NCBI GenBank assembly: GCA_024529925.1 | Contig: JAFEUB010000297.1 | Coordinates: 280,001 to 344,000, forward strand | Source of the DNA: Ophthalmolycus amberensis | Lineage: Eukaryota > Chordata > Actinopteri > Perciformes > Zoarcidae | Length of the DNA: 64,000 nucleotides | Direction: 5' to 3' | Shown: one piece after another, positions 1-12,686 of the stretch | How positions within the stretch are numbered: position 1 is the stretch's first letter | Layout of the letters: each line of letters starts with the position of its first letter | Notes under the pieces: model-generated | What the model was told of the DNA's origin: nothing | The model's input: only the letters and a program-made list of their open reading frames with translations | The model's database searches: none | Translations under genes and position numbers: made by a program

Positions 1-85
1 GGCAGTCAGAGTGTCGGTTCCCTGCGGACGATCAAAGCGCTCCGTGGCTCTGTGCTCCAACCACCAAGGGATTTACTGTCCCTAT

Positions 86-360
86 GATGAGCGGGGGGGA
101 GAACTAAAAGCACGGACTAGAGAGAGGAAAGGGGATGAGATCGAAGAGAAAGAGGGGAAGCAACAGACGAGGGCTATATGCAGAAATGAAAGAGAAGCAA
201 GGGAGGAGGAAGGAGAAGGCCAAACTGAAAGCAGAATGGCTAAGCATGGCTGAAAGGAAGCAAGAGTGGAAGATGAGAAATTGATGGACAAAAAAGGGAG
301 TAAGGGAGACGGAGATGAAGGGGGTAGAGGGGAACAAGAGGAAGGCACCATTAGAGTGAA
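86..360 (+). repeat. Imperfect purine-rich tract
   Basis: The plus strand is dominated by A and G, in gaggaa/agag-type runs with scattered pyrimidines. Overlapping open frames occur on both strands, but they are compositional (Glu/Arg/Lys on plus, Ser/Pro/Phe on minus) and have no domain signal. I read this as low-complexity DNA rather than coding sequence. Confidence 0.6.
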
Positions 361-1751
361 AATGAATTGAGAACTAAGAACCTCGGGACCGGAAGCTTCT
401 TAGAAGAGAAGAGATGATTGCAACAATCGCATTGCCCCTCATCTTCCCTCTCTCCACATTGTTCCTCTGTTCCAATAACACAGAGAAGTCTGTGGGGGAG
501 ACAGGAGAGAAGTGGGCCAAGCAGGAGAGGTAGCTGAAGACCTGAGGCTTCAAAGGGCTCTGGGATCTGTTAATCCTTTACCCCTCAGGGCATTTGCTTT
601 ATAATCAAAACCCTTAACATAAAGAAAGTTCATAATAGTTACATTCTCATGTGCTGATATAATCACAAGTAGAGTGTCAGTCCACCCTAAATCCTTTCTC
701 TAACTATGTCATAATTAAGGAATAAGACTAAAGGACAAACACAGCTTTGTGTGAGACTGATACCCTGATACTCGGGTTGTGTAGGTGTCTCTCTTTAAGG
801 CTGTACAGATCTGCTTTCCAGTCACAAGGAATTTAATTAATGTGGAGAAATTAAGAAAATGTTAAGTACCTCTCTATCATCCAGTGCCGGTTTAAGACTA
901 CTTCACTCAACCCTCGACTGGTTTTAAGATAAGACTCAGCCTCTTGTCCACATCTACCCTCCACCAAAGAGTAGCCACTAGATCTCAAAGGGTCCCGGCA
1001 CGGAGTAGAGAAAGGTCAGAAGATGGCAGTTGTCTGAAAGCAGCAAATCACAATTGCTTCTGTTCTCAAGGATCCTTGTCCCAACCTTTGCCAAATCAAC
1101 CAATGTGTTGAGCAACTTTGTGTATTTGATGCATCTTTAGCAATGGGCAACTTCATCTGCAGTGTACCTGACTCAAGAGACTAATAACTCTTTAGCGGTT
1201 AACACTGTGCTACCTGACGCACACAGAAGTCTAACAGATGCCCGAGTACTCACATTTGCTCTAGAGTTCTCGAGAACCCTTTAACGGCCAATCAACCTTA
1301 ACTTAGACACAACCACCTCTGACAGTCAAACGTGACAACACAAAACAATAGCTTTTACCATCACCAGAGAATGTAGAAATCAAAGATGCTCCATTTCCAT
1401 CTGACAGCTTATTTGCTATGGATTGATCATTTAAACCATACACTGATTTGTGCATGCTCCATTGCATTCGTCGCGTCTTGGCTGCTTCCACAAACACATG
1501 GAACGTAAAAAAGAAGTTTAGCACACCGCGGTTGTTTGTAGGGTCACTTTTAAACAAGGTCAGTTTGATAATTGTTGGACACAAATGCTGTTATGCCTTT
1601 TTGGATAGCTGAGGGTTTAACCCCTTAGGCACCCACGCAGCCGACCAAAATACATTTTTGCTGTAATAATTCAACTCTATTGGAATATTGGAATATGACA
1701 CATTAGGGAATCATGTATCATTTGTTGTCATCCTTTATTGATATATCTCAG

Positions 1752-1800
1752 GCATGTGAGGGGCTGGAGGCGATCCCATCTCATTGGGTAAGAATAGTCA
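1752..1800 (+). repeat. Fragment of a teleost dispersed repeat
   Basis: The segment contains 'ggggctggaggcgatccca' followed by 'ctcattgggta'. This resembles the interior of the very common fish repeat whose consensus includes a 'ggctggagcctatcccagct...attgggcgagagg' type text. The match is from memory and the fragment is short and degenerate. Confidence 0.35.
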
Positions 1801-2156
1801 GGGAACATCCTATGGTTCACTACTTCATCGTCTTCTTGCTGTCCCTTGATGTGTCTAAAGTATGAGCAGTCTCGTCAGACACAAAACTATCGAACAGTTC
1901 ACAAATAATCAACGTCGGAAAGATCAACTTAATTTTGATCAACTCCCAAGTCTTTTTGGGAGGGTCCTGACCTCTATGTTGGAAACCAGTCACAGTGCTG
2001 CACATAGTGAACCGCTGACATTCACAACTATGAACAATGGAATGTCGGTTCTAAGAGGGGCAGGGCCCCTAACTGTGTCGATAATTCAACAAAATGGAAG
2101 CTGTTCCATTATCTGAGGGATGGATGTCAAGATGTCTGTGGATTGGCTGTTAAGGT

Positions 2157-2170
2157 CCCCCCCCCCCCCC
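2157..2170 (+). repeat. C14 homopolymer
   Basis: A run of 14 cytosines. It is likely length-variable and error-prone in sequencing. Confidence 0.9.
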
Positions 2171-2918
2171 GCCTGTCTCTTCTCTGGACTTTGGGATGAA
2201 ACTGGAGCCTTCAGAGAAAAAACCCACACGGACACCAGCAGAAGATGCAGAACATGCAGGCGCCACTGACATATTACCAGTAACTACAAACATCCGGTTT
2301 CTTTTATGCAGCATTATGCATTAAATGCATATGTCCAGGGCCCCTCTGCACTCTCTAGCACATCCAGAGGTGAGCTGTCGCACACAACATCATAAGCATA
2401 ATCAGAGAGCTCAAAGCTGATATATATGAAACAAAACACCCACGTCCCCACACCCACTGCACCTTCCGGCGCTGTAGATGTGTGACATCTATGTGCATAC
2501 TAAGACATTGCCAACTAGAATATCTCATAAACACACATAGCAGCCAAAGCACACATATAACACAACCATCACACATATCTGTACAAACATAATGTCGAGG
2601 ATAACATGACTCGGAACCACAAAACTATAGAAAAATCCCCACTTTATGCACCACTAGTGTCATGCAGTATGAATATGTACCTATATATTAGCATATGCCA
2701 ACCCACTGTGTGGGAGCCGGTGCAACATGACGGCTATTTCAACAGAAGAAATAACGTTCATTTCCCTCCAATCCTGCAACCGAGCGAGACGGGCTTCCAT
2801 TGCAATGTTTTGACCTTGCTGTGTAGATGCTCAACATCCCAAGAATGAAATTGGCCTGATGTGCAGGAGCTTATAACAAGTGCCAACTCTAGTATTTAAG
2901 AGGGTACTGGCTGAGAAA

Positions 2919-2941
2919 GTGTGTGTGTGTGTGTGTGTGTG
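2919..2941 (+). repeat. (GT)n microsatellite
   Basis: About 11 uninterrupted GT units, followed by a short 'gcacgtgc' palindrome. Confidence 0.9.
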
Positions 2942-3728
2942 CACGTGCAGGCATATGTTTTACTCTACACAAAGCTGCCAGTGTTTCAGTCCTGGCTAAA
3001 TATTTATAACAGAGGAAGACACTAAGTAAGTCAGACACACACACACTGTTAGACATCGGGGAGAGAAAGTGAAGGTAAGCGAGAGACAGACAGACAGAAG
3101 AAGGAGGAAGCTTATTATTTAATGTCCTACTTGGCAGAGAGCTGTCAGGGGGCAAGAGTGGAGGCTTGCCAGGGACTGGCAGAACATCTTGTGATGTGCA
3201 GGCTTCATATTTGTAAGGTTTTAGACGAGTGAGTAGCGAGACCCAAGCGAAATGTCGTTAAATCAACACAAAGGGCACCGTTCATTCTTTCAGAGCCTCA
3301 TTACATGAAATGATCGCTCCATCAAGACTCTAAACTCTCATCATTTCAGGTGCACACACTCACACACACACACTAAGCCCATTACCTCTGGTGAGACCAG
3401 CCTTCCAAACAACGGCTGCGAAGAGCAAATTAGCAAACAATACGCGGTGCGCCCACATATCCTGAGTGATGAAAACAGTACAAGGCGAGCTAATGCATCT
3501 CAGGCAGGTCAGATTCCTGCCTCCGCTCTTATCTTCGCCGAACACGCTATCAGACAAATTAGCAATGGGGTCCACTTAAGAGTGTGAGTGTGTGTGCTCA
3601 CTGGTGTGTGTCTGTGCATAGAGCGGTGGTCCTCTCATCGCCTGCCTCCTCTCTCATGTTATTTATGGCTGTTTAAATGATCTCAGACACCTCATTTGTT
3701 TAGACAGCTTCAATCGGCTTTCTGTCTG

Positions 3729-3900
3729 AAGGAAGAGGAGAAGAGGAGGGCTCGGGAGTCGAGGGGCAGGAGGGAGAGATGAGGGGAGACATAGGGGGAG
3801 GGGGAGAGAGAAGGGAGGGTGACCAGGCCAACAAGGGGGGAGTGAGGGACGGCTGAGAACAGTAGAGGGTGAGGTGGGAGGCAATGGAAATGGAAATGGA
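3729..3900 (+). repeat. Purine-rich tract (G/A)
   Basis: The plus strand is almost entirely G and A with few pyrimidines, ending in a small 'ggaaat' triplication. The minus-strand open frames here are Ser/Pro/Leu-rich artefacts of composition. Such a tract could adopt triplex DNA, but that is inference. Confidence 0.65.
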
Positions 3901-4190
3901 TTGATCATAACTCTTTTCCACAACAGGAACTTTATAATCCATAACTTAAAGAGTAATTTAACACTAAATCCACTTCATACAGTCGTTTCATTACACTATC
4001 TATTGATCCGGGTCCCATTTCATGGTGTTTACTGCAACAAAAGTTATTTTCTTCTTTCTAGAAAGAAAAAAAGTCATTTTATCTTCTTCACTACTGTTAG
4101 AAGGTAAACTCACAACCAAAAACAACACGCTGATGTCACCTTCACCCCGAGCGTGTCAATACAGCAGTCAACTGTCAGCGGTGTACACAG

Positions 4191-4240
4191 TAGGGCTGCT
4201 ACTAACAAACGATTATCTATTTCCCATTTACTGATCAGTG
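4191..4240 (+). repeat. Remnant of a 'tagggctgc..actaac' transposon
   Basis: 'agggctgctactaacaaacg' resembles the terminal sequence of a widespread teleost non-autonomous element (remembered consensus tagggctgcaactaacgatt). Only the end is recognisable, and neither a partner terminus nor a target duplication was found. Related interior text occurs near 36.6 kb. Confidence 0.4.
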
Positions 4241-4749
4241 GAGACGTGATAATGATCCATGAATGGAGCATGAAAGATCGAGAACATGCAATAAGAGCAG
4301 CGCTAGTTTAAATACTGACGTGGAGTTACTTCCCTCACTACTTTCACTGAGTTCATCGGTGTTACGTGTTCGTCGACCTTTCATTCCTGGGAGGGTTTCG
4401 TGTATTTTTATGAATTTGTGAAGGGGGCGTGTTCAATCTGAACATCATGTTACTTTGCTCTTCATAGTAACATGCGGTCATTGTCACAGGTTCTACTCTT
4501 GTTTCCAGTGTTTTCCGTACACTTTCAGCATGCATTCTGGGAACTATATTTCCGCAAGTGATCCAAAACATTCTGCTCTAGAAAACACATGCGGCAAGAA
4601 GGAACACATGCAGAAGCTGCAAGCAAAGCTTATTGGCAAGCTCCATTTCACAGGTTGTTACGTTTTCAACGTGGAAAAGGCCTCAAAGCGTCTGTGCAGT
4701 CACGTCTCTGGGTTTGCATGGGTGTAGGTGCATCTATCTCAGTACGTAT

Positions 4750-4790
4750 GCGTGTGTGTGTGTGTGCGTGTTTGTGTGTGTGTGTGTGTG
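4750..4790 (+). repeat. (TG)n microsatellite, interrupted
   Basis: About 20 TG units with CG and TTTG interruptions. The three Val/Cys-rich open frames across it are repeat artefacts. Confidence 0.9.
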
Positions 4791-5140
4791 TTTACATGCA
4801 TGTCTTGTGACATGCATGTTCTTCTCAGTGAGGAATCAAAGTGTACGGTCCAGGAGCCTTGTTTGTCTGATTAGGCCCCTCCAGGGAATACAGAGGAGCT
4901 AGTAGGAGGGAGGGTTCTCTGCTCTGATTGTTAAAACACGACTTTACGGATACACACAGACACTAATACAGACACACATATACACAAAATACAGAGTTGA
5001 AATATTCAAATGTAGCCTCAACTGCAGACACACTCACACACTTCAATTACATGTGAATGTTTATGACGTAATTGATCCTTTCTTGTGTCATGGTGGTCTC
5101 TAGTCACAGAGGCTTGTTGTTGTATTATGTTTCTGTGCTG

Positions 5141-5328
5141 CGTCAGCATCACAGGGTCAGCTCACAGGGTCAGCATCACAGGGTCAGCATCACAGGGTCA
5201 GCATCACAGGGTCAGCTCACAGGGTCAGCTCACAGGGTCAGCTCACAGGGTCAGCATCACAGGGTCAGCTCACAGGGTCAGCATCACAGGGTCAGCTCAC
5301 AGGGTCAGCTCACAGGGTCAGCTCACAG
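5141..5328 (+). repeat. Minisatellite of 13/14-bp units (14 copies)
   Basis: Two interleaved unit types, ggtcagctcacag (13 bp, 8 copies) and ggtcagcatcacag (14 bp, 6 copies), tile the interval exactly (188 bp). They differ by one inserted A plus its context (gct versus gcat). The array produces two overlapping spurious frames of about 91 codons. The mixed order of the two types suggests repeated unequal exchange. Confidence 0.95.
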
Positions 5329-6428
5329 AGCAACGAGGTATCTTTGACATATCAATATAGTAATGTGAATCTAGTGCCGTATATTACACTCACACTGCAA
5401 GAGCAACTCTAATTGGAAAATTCATGAAAAATGTCTTCAACTCAAACATGTGTTTTTCTAAATGCTGCACATTTGTCCTGAAATTGATGAGGACGTTTCT
5501 GAATTGTCTTGTGTTGTGTCTATTTGTGTCTTTTTCATTTGCAGTGGGTTGAAGCTACTAGTGTGATTCAACATCTCTTATTAACATCTTCAATTACACC
5601 CACATTGTGTAGGTAATGTGATATCTCGATTATCATTATTATTCAATACATGAATAGACTATGAAATAACCACATGCTATTGGAGTATTTGTTTCTATTT
5701 TATTTAGAGGTTAAGTGCAAAATGAGCAGAGCAGATTCAATAAATGAGAGATAAATATGTTGGAACTTCACCGTGTGGTTGAAACAAAGGGACTGGGCCG
5801 ACCTCGCAGTACAACAGCCTGACCTGAGTTAAACCGCATCAGACATCACTGGGGTCTCACTGGATGAGGGCCATTGGCTCCACGGGGTCCCTGTGATATG
5901 GACACGACGTCACTGAGGCAATAATCTCAGCATAGAGCTCTGAGCCATCCATTGGTATGTAAGGGGGCGCTAACAAAGTTACCGCTTAAAGAAAACCTAG
6001 AAATGATTTTGCATGAATTCGCTGGTGGAACAATAGACTGTTCTGTATTCCGAAGGAGAAGCGGATAACTTGACCCGTACTCGGCCAACTTCAACCTGCA
6101 GAATGAAGATTCACTGAAGATCATCTCTATCTATCTACGTTCCTTATACTTCTGAAGTTCCCACTGCCATACAGAAGCTTTATCGCCGCGCAGCTCCACC
6201 GAACCAGTGTTGCTGCCGCTGTTGAGACACTAAAGTGAACCAGGTGAAGTGAAGAACACGACGACAGCTATGCTCGTTACTGTAAGTAACAATAAAACCT
6301 TTGTGACTAAATGGCCAATACTTTATCAGTGCACCTGTTTAACGAGCGTGAACATGATATGAAGATGTAGGAAAGCTTTGTTGCGATCTCAAGTAAGCTT
6401 CGCTAAAAGCAAATTGTGTCGCATGTCG
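5329..6428. other. Non-coding stretch, nothing recognised
   Basis: AT-rich DNA from about 5.34 to 5.75 kb, then mixed composition. The only open frame over 60 codons (minus, about 5927-6124) has no domain signal. No repeat family was identified. Confidence 0.55.
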
Positions 6429-6632
6429 ATGTGTCCTAGAGCAAGAAACTTAACCCCAACATTGCTCCCGTCGCTGTGCCTACGGTGTATGAATGTGAAT
6501 AATCTGATGGGCAGGTGGCACCTAGCCCCAGCCATCAGTGGGTGAATGGGTGAATGAAGTAGTGTGAAAGCGCTTTGAGTGGTCTGACAGACTAGAAGAG
6601 CGCTAAACAAGTACAGTCCATTTACCATTACA
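6429..6632 (+). mobile_element. L2-like LINE 3' tail or derived SINE
   Basis: In order, the segment contains 'acttaacccc', 'gggtgaatgggtgaatgaa', 'gtgaaagcgctttgagtgg', 'gactagaagagcgcta' and 'gtccatttaccatt'. This order matches what I remember of the abundant teleost L2-type 3' end, a sequence also carried by SINEs. The 5' part is absent, as expected for truncated retroposition. No target duplication was identified. The family name is from memory; the repeat nature is fairly secure. Confidence 0.6.
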
Positions 6633-6704
6633 ATCAAGCTAAAACAGAAGCTGTATGTATGTATGTAGTCTGACTGTAAAGCTCAGAGTGTTTTCATATA
6701 ACAT

Positions 6705-6714
6705 CCCCCCCCCC

Positions 6715-6779
<65 letters not shown>
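6705..6779 (+). repeat. C13 run joined to (CA)n
   Basis: Thirteen cytosines run directly into about 31 uninterrupted CA units. The same C-run plus CA arrangement recurs at 56.75 kb, which suggests that C-runs at the edge of CA arrays arise by the same slippage process. Confidence 0.95.
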
Positions 6780-6781
<2 letters not shown>

Positions 6782-6883
6782 CCCTGCTGCTTTCACATTA
6801 GCAATGTTACGTAGCCAAGGACTATTGCGTCATCTACAGTGTAGAAACGCAACATGCCAAGCTCATACATGGAGTCAACCTTT

Positions 6884-6884
<1 letters not shown>

Positions 6885-6916
<32 letters not shown>
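6885..6916 (+). repeat. (ATT)n microsatellite
   Basis: About 10-11 ATT units. They lie inside a 135-codon open frame (6854-7261) as a poly-Leu stretch. That frame has no other coding evidence and is not called as a gene. Confidence 0.9.
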
Positions 6917-6918
<2 letters not shown>

Positions 6919-8447
6919 GAGCCTGGTGCCTTCCTTCCTACTTCATCAACCAACGCCGTGCACTTCAGAGGATTGCGTTCGCCTCATGCAGATGTTGGAG
7001 GAGACCTGCGACGCTGATAAATGCGTTTGCAACTCTAATTGCCGACTGCTACTCGCATTAAAAGCAGACAACCTTCTTGTTTTGATTTTGTTTTCACACC
7101 TGATGCAAACTGTACCAACGTACACGAAGCATACACACGACCACATGTCAGGTGGACCCTGGCATGAACCGGTGCACTGTGCCCGGGTAGGGTCCGGTGT
7201 TCACACTAATCAAATGAACTGGCCTTTGGGGACACGGGTCCCTGATGTAAAAGCCTCTTAGTTTGCCACGTATCTTAATATTTTTGTAAAGTCAGCTGCT
7301 GGCTGAGTAACAGCAGCCCCTCCTCCTCCTCCTCCTCCTCCTCCTCCTCCTCCTCCTCCTCCTCCTCCTCCTCCAGGAGTACATGCAGTGAATCACATCA
7401 GAGGGAAGAGCACAGAGGACAGGAGGGACGACTGGTACACACTGATGTCTGAGTTCTTCATTCTTAATAAACCAAACTCAGGAATGTGATTTCATTGACA
7501 CTTTGTTTCCAGTGAGATATTATTGGATTGATATAAAGTGACTTTGCTGTTGTAAACATTACTGCGGCTGCTCTAGAAACATGTATTTATAATCCTATTG
7601 ATACCCATCCCTTCAAAATATAGACATTTATATATCTTTTGACCATATTGCCCAGCACTATCTCTGATTTGATTCATTTACTCTTCCTTGTCTTCGAGAC
7701 AAACACTTCAGTCTACAGTCTCGCATTGTAACACATGTAACAATGTAATTCCAGGTATAAGATGGGCTTTTATTCCTGTTACCACACAGAGTGTAACTCA
7801 ACGACATGCTTTCTTCCCTTACCTACCACTGCACCAAGCGCATCGAAGAACACAGCATCTTGCAAGCTATGCAATAATTATTAACACAATGAGACAGCTT
7901 TAAAATGCATGCATATCTGGAGCAGTGACCTCCGCCGCCAAGCAGATTTATCTCCGTGATGTATCTGCTGTGACTACAGTGTGGGAAGGCAATAAGCGGC
8001 ACAGTTTTAGAAAGTAAGAGGATTTATCTGTAGTGGTGTGAGCAAGGCGAAGATAAATGGGTTAAACATGCTTTCCTTTGAAGGTAAATGAATAAAAACT
8101 AGGAGAGATGTGTAACTAGGTCGAAGTGGAAAAGAACTTCATGACCAAATGAATGTAACAAAGGAAGAAGGACAGGGACACTGGTAGTGTTTGAGTGTGT
8201 GTGTGTGGCATCATGGCAAAGTGTGAACCTGAAGACACCTATTGTAGCGGTCCATACCACAGAGGTTTGCCAGATGTTGATGTTACTCTCTGTCTCTCTC
8301 TGTGGACAGCAATGTGACTGTGACTGAAACAATGCTGCGAACACACAAGACACAGGCACAGATCTCTACACATGTGTATGTGAGATCAACATGAAGGTTA
8401 AGTTCAAATATCAGTGTGGTCCAATATGGGTGTGGTCCAAACAAGGA
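6917..8447. other. Non-coding stretch, no gene seen
   Basis: It contains the tail of the 135-codon frame noted at 6854-7261 (a Leu run, then Cys-containing sequence up to 7260, with no recognised domain), the CTC array, and unique-looking DNA. A very short secreted peptide cannot be excluded from sequence alone, but the Leu run comes from a microsatellite. Confidence 0.5.
7318..7374 (+). repeat. (CTC)n microsatellite
   Basis: About 18 uninterrupted CTC/TCC units, directly after a 'cagcagccc' context. Confidence 0.95.
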
Positions 8448-8512
8448 CGCACACACACGCACACACACGCACACACACACACACGCACGCACGCACACAC
8501 ACACACACACAC
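8448..8512 (+). repeat. (CA)n with CG interruptions
   Basis: CA array broken by regularly spaced 'cgcacg' steps. The His/Thr-rich plus frame and the Cys/Val-rich minus frames here are artefacts. Confidence 0.9.
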
Positions 8513-11224
8513 TTTGGCTCAATTTGGCGCCATGGATGGTGTGATCCCAAGATGGTCTTATGAATGTAGAAAACGTGTGCTGGCATTATGCAGAAGGAGG
8601 AACAAATACTTCATCAGAAATTCATTGTAGTGACATAAGGCCTATAGATATGAAGTAAAGCAGACATGAATGAGGTTTTAAATGAAATGAAACACGTTTG
8701 TATACATTTGTATTTGCTGGTTTGCATCGAGGTCTGTACTGTTTGAGTCGACTGCAGTGTGTGCAGTGCACGGCCGATTATCGCCCCCTGCATTACATGA
8801 TCATATCAAATGCAAATAGCGATGACTATGCAGAAGGTTAATAAGCAGTTTCAATCACAGGCCCGCTCCCCTTTGATGTGTGCTGCTGTACGGAGGATAC
8901 ATGAATCAGATAAAGGACAAAGAGTTCAGCACCGCCATCCTGCCCTCACCCGTCCCACTGCGCCAGCAATCAATCCAGCTGTAATTACCAACAACGGCAT
9001 CCGTCAAAGATCTGTATCTTATCTGATAAAAGCGTTTATCAGTGGAAACGACTGCTGAGATCAAGGATACACAAGGGTGTTTGAGGCCAGTAGCTCATCA
9101 GATGAAGAACTGTTCAACAGAAAGGCAACAAAGTTGGACAAAGTTAGCTAAATAACCAAAGTGAAGATATCGTGACATAAATTTCAGATGAATTGATGCA
9201 TTAATAAGCATAAAGAGTTGAGTATATAGTCTGAAACACATCAAACCCATCTCCAGCCCTCTGGCAGCCGGCTTATTAAAAGGACATTTATTATGTATTC
9301 AGTATTTATGATGTATTCAGTGAACGACGGGTATCGATGGCCTTGAATCTCAATCATTTTGCAAAAGTGAAAACAGGTGACAGAGCACAACGAGTGAAAT
9401 GCAGGCAAGCATAGTATTGCGAAGTATATCAAGCGACTGCTATTGAAAGTTATGCGGTATGATGACAAATATAGCAAACAAAAGAGTAATTGTGGTGCAG
9501 ATGGATGTTTGTGTACTTGTGACATAACGTTGTCCTCCTGTTACATTACGCTACGTTGTTTATGTTATGACGCTTGTTACGTGACAATGTTCCCCTTTTA
9601 TTTAAACAAAGGTCACTACAGTAACTACGAGGTCTGCCGAACCAATTGTTTCACAATGTTAAGACGTTGCATTGTGCATTTCTGCAGGCGTGACACGAGG
9701 CTGACGAGAGTCTCAGGCCGGAACATTCACCGTATACGGTGCTTTGTACTGACTTCATACAATAAACACAATAATATGTAAAACTGATTCTTTTTCTTAA
9801 AGAAGATGCACATTTAGCCATAGCTGAAGCTTTTCAGTTCAAGGAATAGTTGATATTTTGGTGAATATAATTATTTTATTAGCTGCTTATTATAATTGAT
9901 CATATCAAGAAAATGTTGCACAACTCCTTTGAGGAATTCTTGGGTTCTTAAAAGAGTTCTAAACCCAAATCACTGAGACGACTGCTCCCATTGGCTGGAC
10001 TCGAGATGAGCACGTCCTCCCTGATTGATGCAGCAGATCAGCCCCTTTAAATACACTGTAAATACTCTGAATATAGCTTGATGCTTGATCATTGAGCCCT
10101 CCATTCCCTTTACACGCTGATCATGGAGGTGGCCTGGATTCTCTCCCAGCATGCCTTGGGTTAGACCTGAATACATTTACATTTATGAGAAATTTAAAGT
10201 TCACCAAAGCTGCAAGCTGCATGTGTTCAGACTGAATCCAGATCACCTGAAGGCTGCGGGATTTAAATCCAGGATCTTTCTGCTGTGAGGAAAAATGGCG
10301 AACCACAGCAGTCCATATGCTGAGTAGTGTTTAATACTGATGCAGCAGAAACATTAATGTTCTCTACACATTCAAATAAGATCAGTTAGAGCAAGAACAC
10401 ACACCAATAAACAGAAAACTAGATACCACTGTCATCGTTTCTCTGCTGAACTTAATATTCTGTCTTTCTTCATCCAGAAAGTATAAACAAAGACTACGGA
10501 TATTCTCTCTGACTTCTCTCAAGCATCTCAAGCATGCGGACTGAGTAATGGATATCACACAGTCATAGCCCTTCCAGCTCATCTGGCAGTAATGCATATA
10601 ACATTTTCTGTATATTTGATTTGTCCTCAGTGATGTCTGTAGCTGCAGGAGTGGCATTTTTCCATTTCAATGATCCTTTTATGTCACAATATTTCAGCGG
10701 GTAATATTCTACTTTCACTTCGCTACATCTATGTTAAGGTTAGTCAGGTTTGACATGCAACATATGAGCTGTGTGTTTAGACTCAGGTTGGTGGGAAACG
10801 GTGACTTCCATGCTGTTTGATGTTGATGCTGCGGTGATGCTGGTTTTGCCACATATCGTGACATATCGAGTGACATTATTAAAGTTAGGAAACCTTTGGT
10901 TGTTATTGCCACCTGCAGGCTTGAACGGTAGCTCAGACAATGTTGCTCCTCAGCGGAGGAAACAGGTGATTCTCAGCCCCAACCCAGACACTACAGACAC
11001 TACAGACACCCTGCCTGCATCATCTATCCACTTCCTTGCTGTTGATATTTCATTATAATATACAGAATACATATGTGTTACAGTACATACTCAGTTAGCT
11101 TGTTAGCTCACTAAGCTGTTACCAACAAATAATATTGAAGAAATTACTTTACAAGAGAGTGTTGGTGAGTTTTATCAATATGGACAAAACCAAGTTACAA
11201 TGACGCAAGTGCTCCAATTGTAGT
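8513..11224. other. Non-coding stretch, no gene seen
   Basis: Unique-looking, moderately AT-rich DNA. The largest open frame (9443-9781, 112 codons, plus) is Cys/Tyr/Arg-rich with no domain I recognise, and chance is sufficient to explain it. A small 'acactacag' triplication lies at about 10985-11008. Confidence 0.5.
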
Positions 11225-11358
11225 TCGTCATAGACTTCCATCCAATCTGTTTGGTTTATTTGCAACCAGAGAACCTGCCCCCGATGGCCAGTAGAGAGAA
11301 TGCAAGTTCAAGGTACGTCCACATTGGCTTCACTTTTCAGAATCAGAGGTTGCTGTCC
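11225..11358 (+). repeat. Dispersed repeat, copy 1
   Basis: The core 'gccagtagagagaatgcaag' followed by 'ccacattggcttcacttttc' and 'agaggttgctg' resembles a common fish repeat, and a second plus-strand copy lies at about 44.69-44.77 kb. The shared core (gaatgca, ttccacattgg-type, aggatgccg/aggttgctg) shows the two are related. The class (MITE, SINE or other) cannot be decided here. Confidence 0.55.
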
Positions 11359-12520
11359 GGTCTGTGGCAACGGACTTTCTCTTTTATTATCTCCAGCTTC
11401 GCTCCACTAAACCTAACTTTGTCCATTGTAGGGTAACTATGTGGTGTAAAACCCTGAACTGCATTATCATGACACAGACTGTCCTTAACATGTTGTGCTA
11501 TGTAAACACCTTCCCATGACATCAGGTTGCTCAGCAAGGTATTTTTAAATGTCTCTTTTGTGTACCTTTTTAGGCATGTGTAGTATTATATATTCATATC
11601 CACACATATAGCTGAAGATGACCATCTTACACATTTCACCATGAAAGTAATGCATGAAGCAAAGAAAGTTTGAATTCCGATTATAGATGCAGATGAAAAC
11701 TCCCTTCTTCTGGCGATCATCTGCATTATTTCCCCACAGAGGAAGCTCATTAGCATTCCTTGTAACCCCGCCTCCCAGCCCCCGTTCCAGCCTTGTTCTT
11801 TGGCTATTCCTGCATTTCACCACTATTAGGACCTAATGATTTGAATAAGTGTGTTCCATGTATTCATACTGCGAAGTTGATTTACCTCAAAAAAGTTATC
11901 CATTGAGTTACACACGTCTCTTTCTAAATGTATTTTTGGGTCTCATGGCGTCACCTGATGGTTCTAGAAATTGTGATTTCACCGTTTGGCCACGATGTTA
12001 GATTTGCGCTCTTCCTGAGGGCTTGGTTGTAAAGCACCCAAAACCGAGTGTGTCGAACATTTTAGCATGTAAGCATGTTGTAGTAGAAACGTATGAACCT
12101 GTAGATGATCAAATATGTCTCCTTTAAGGGTTTTATGATCAATGGTGTGAGTTCTCAGTCGCCCTGCTGTGACTCTGCAATTTGCAGGAAACAAATGTAT
12201 GAAAAATGTGAAACTTTTCAAGATGAAAAAAGATTTTCATTCCAACATGCACACACATTGTTTGACGTATTTATAAAGCTGCCCTTTGGATGCACATATT
12301 CTTTGATTATCACTGATTACCAACAGGCCGGCTGCTGGTTTGAAACTTCCCCCAAATGTAAAACCAATGAAGAGGAAACAAAATAACTTCTTTATTTTTC
12401 TAATGTCTGACTTTCAGAAGACCAAACTCTTTTTATCCATCATCAGATCATCGATGCAGCACATCTGTCTTTCTCTAGTCATCCTTTCCCGACCTGATTT
12501 GGTCCTTCATCGTTTCCCCA
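11359..12520. other. Non-coding stretch, no gene seen
   Basis: Mixed-composition DNA without recognisable exons or repeat ends. Small open frames (up to 93 codons) lack domain signals. Confidence 0.55.
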
Positions 12521-12598
12521 CTCCTCCTCCTCCTCCTCCTCCTCCTCCTCCTCCTCCTCCTCCTCCTCCTCCTCCTCCTCCTCCTCCTCCTCCTCCTC
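12521..12598 (+). repeat. (CTC)n microsatellite
   Basis: About 26 uninterrupted CTC units. It encodes poly-Pro in the 217-codon frame at 12340-12993 and poly-Gly on the minus strand. That long frame is built from this array and the GT-rich array that follows it, so it is not a gene. Confidence 0.95.
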
Positions 12599-12686
12599 TT
12601 CTTCTTTCTTTCTCTCTCACTCTTATTTCTTTATCCCTTCTGCTTGTGTGGAGGGTTTGCACACAGACATCACTGACGATGAGCAT

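Larger units (their letters stand above)
1..2918. other. Non-coding stretch, no gene seen
   Basis: Apart from the purine-rich tract near the start, a short dispersed-repeat remnant (about 1750-1800) and a C14 run (2157-2170), I see ordinary unique-looking DNA. Open frames are under 95 codons and lack recognisable domains or composition bias. Confidence 0.6.
2942..5140. other. Non-coding stretch, no gene seen
   Basis: It holds short CA/GT patches (about 3350-3373, 3585-3617), a purine-rich tract, one transposon-like remnant near 4191 and a GT array near 4750. The open frames are short and several overlap the repeats. No exon-like signal was recognised. Confidence 0.55.
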
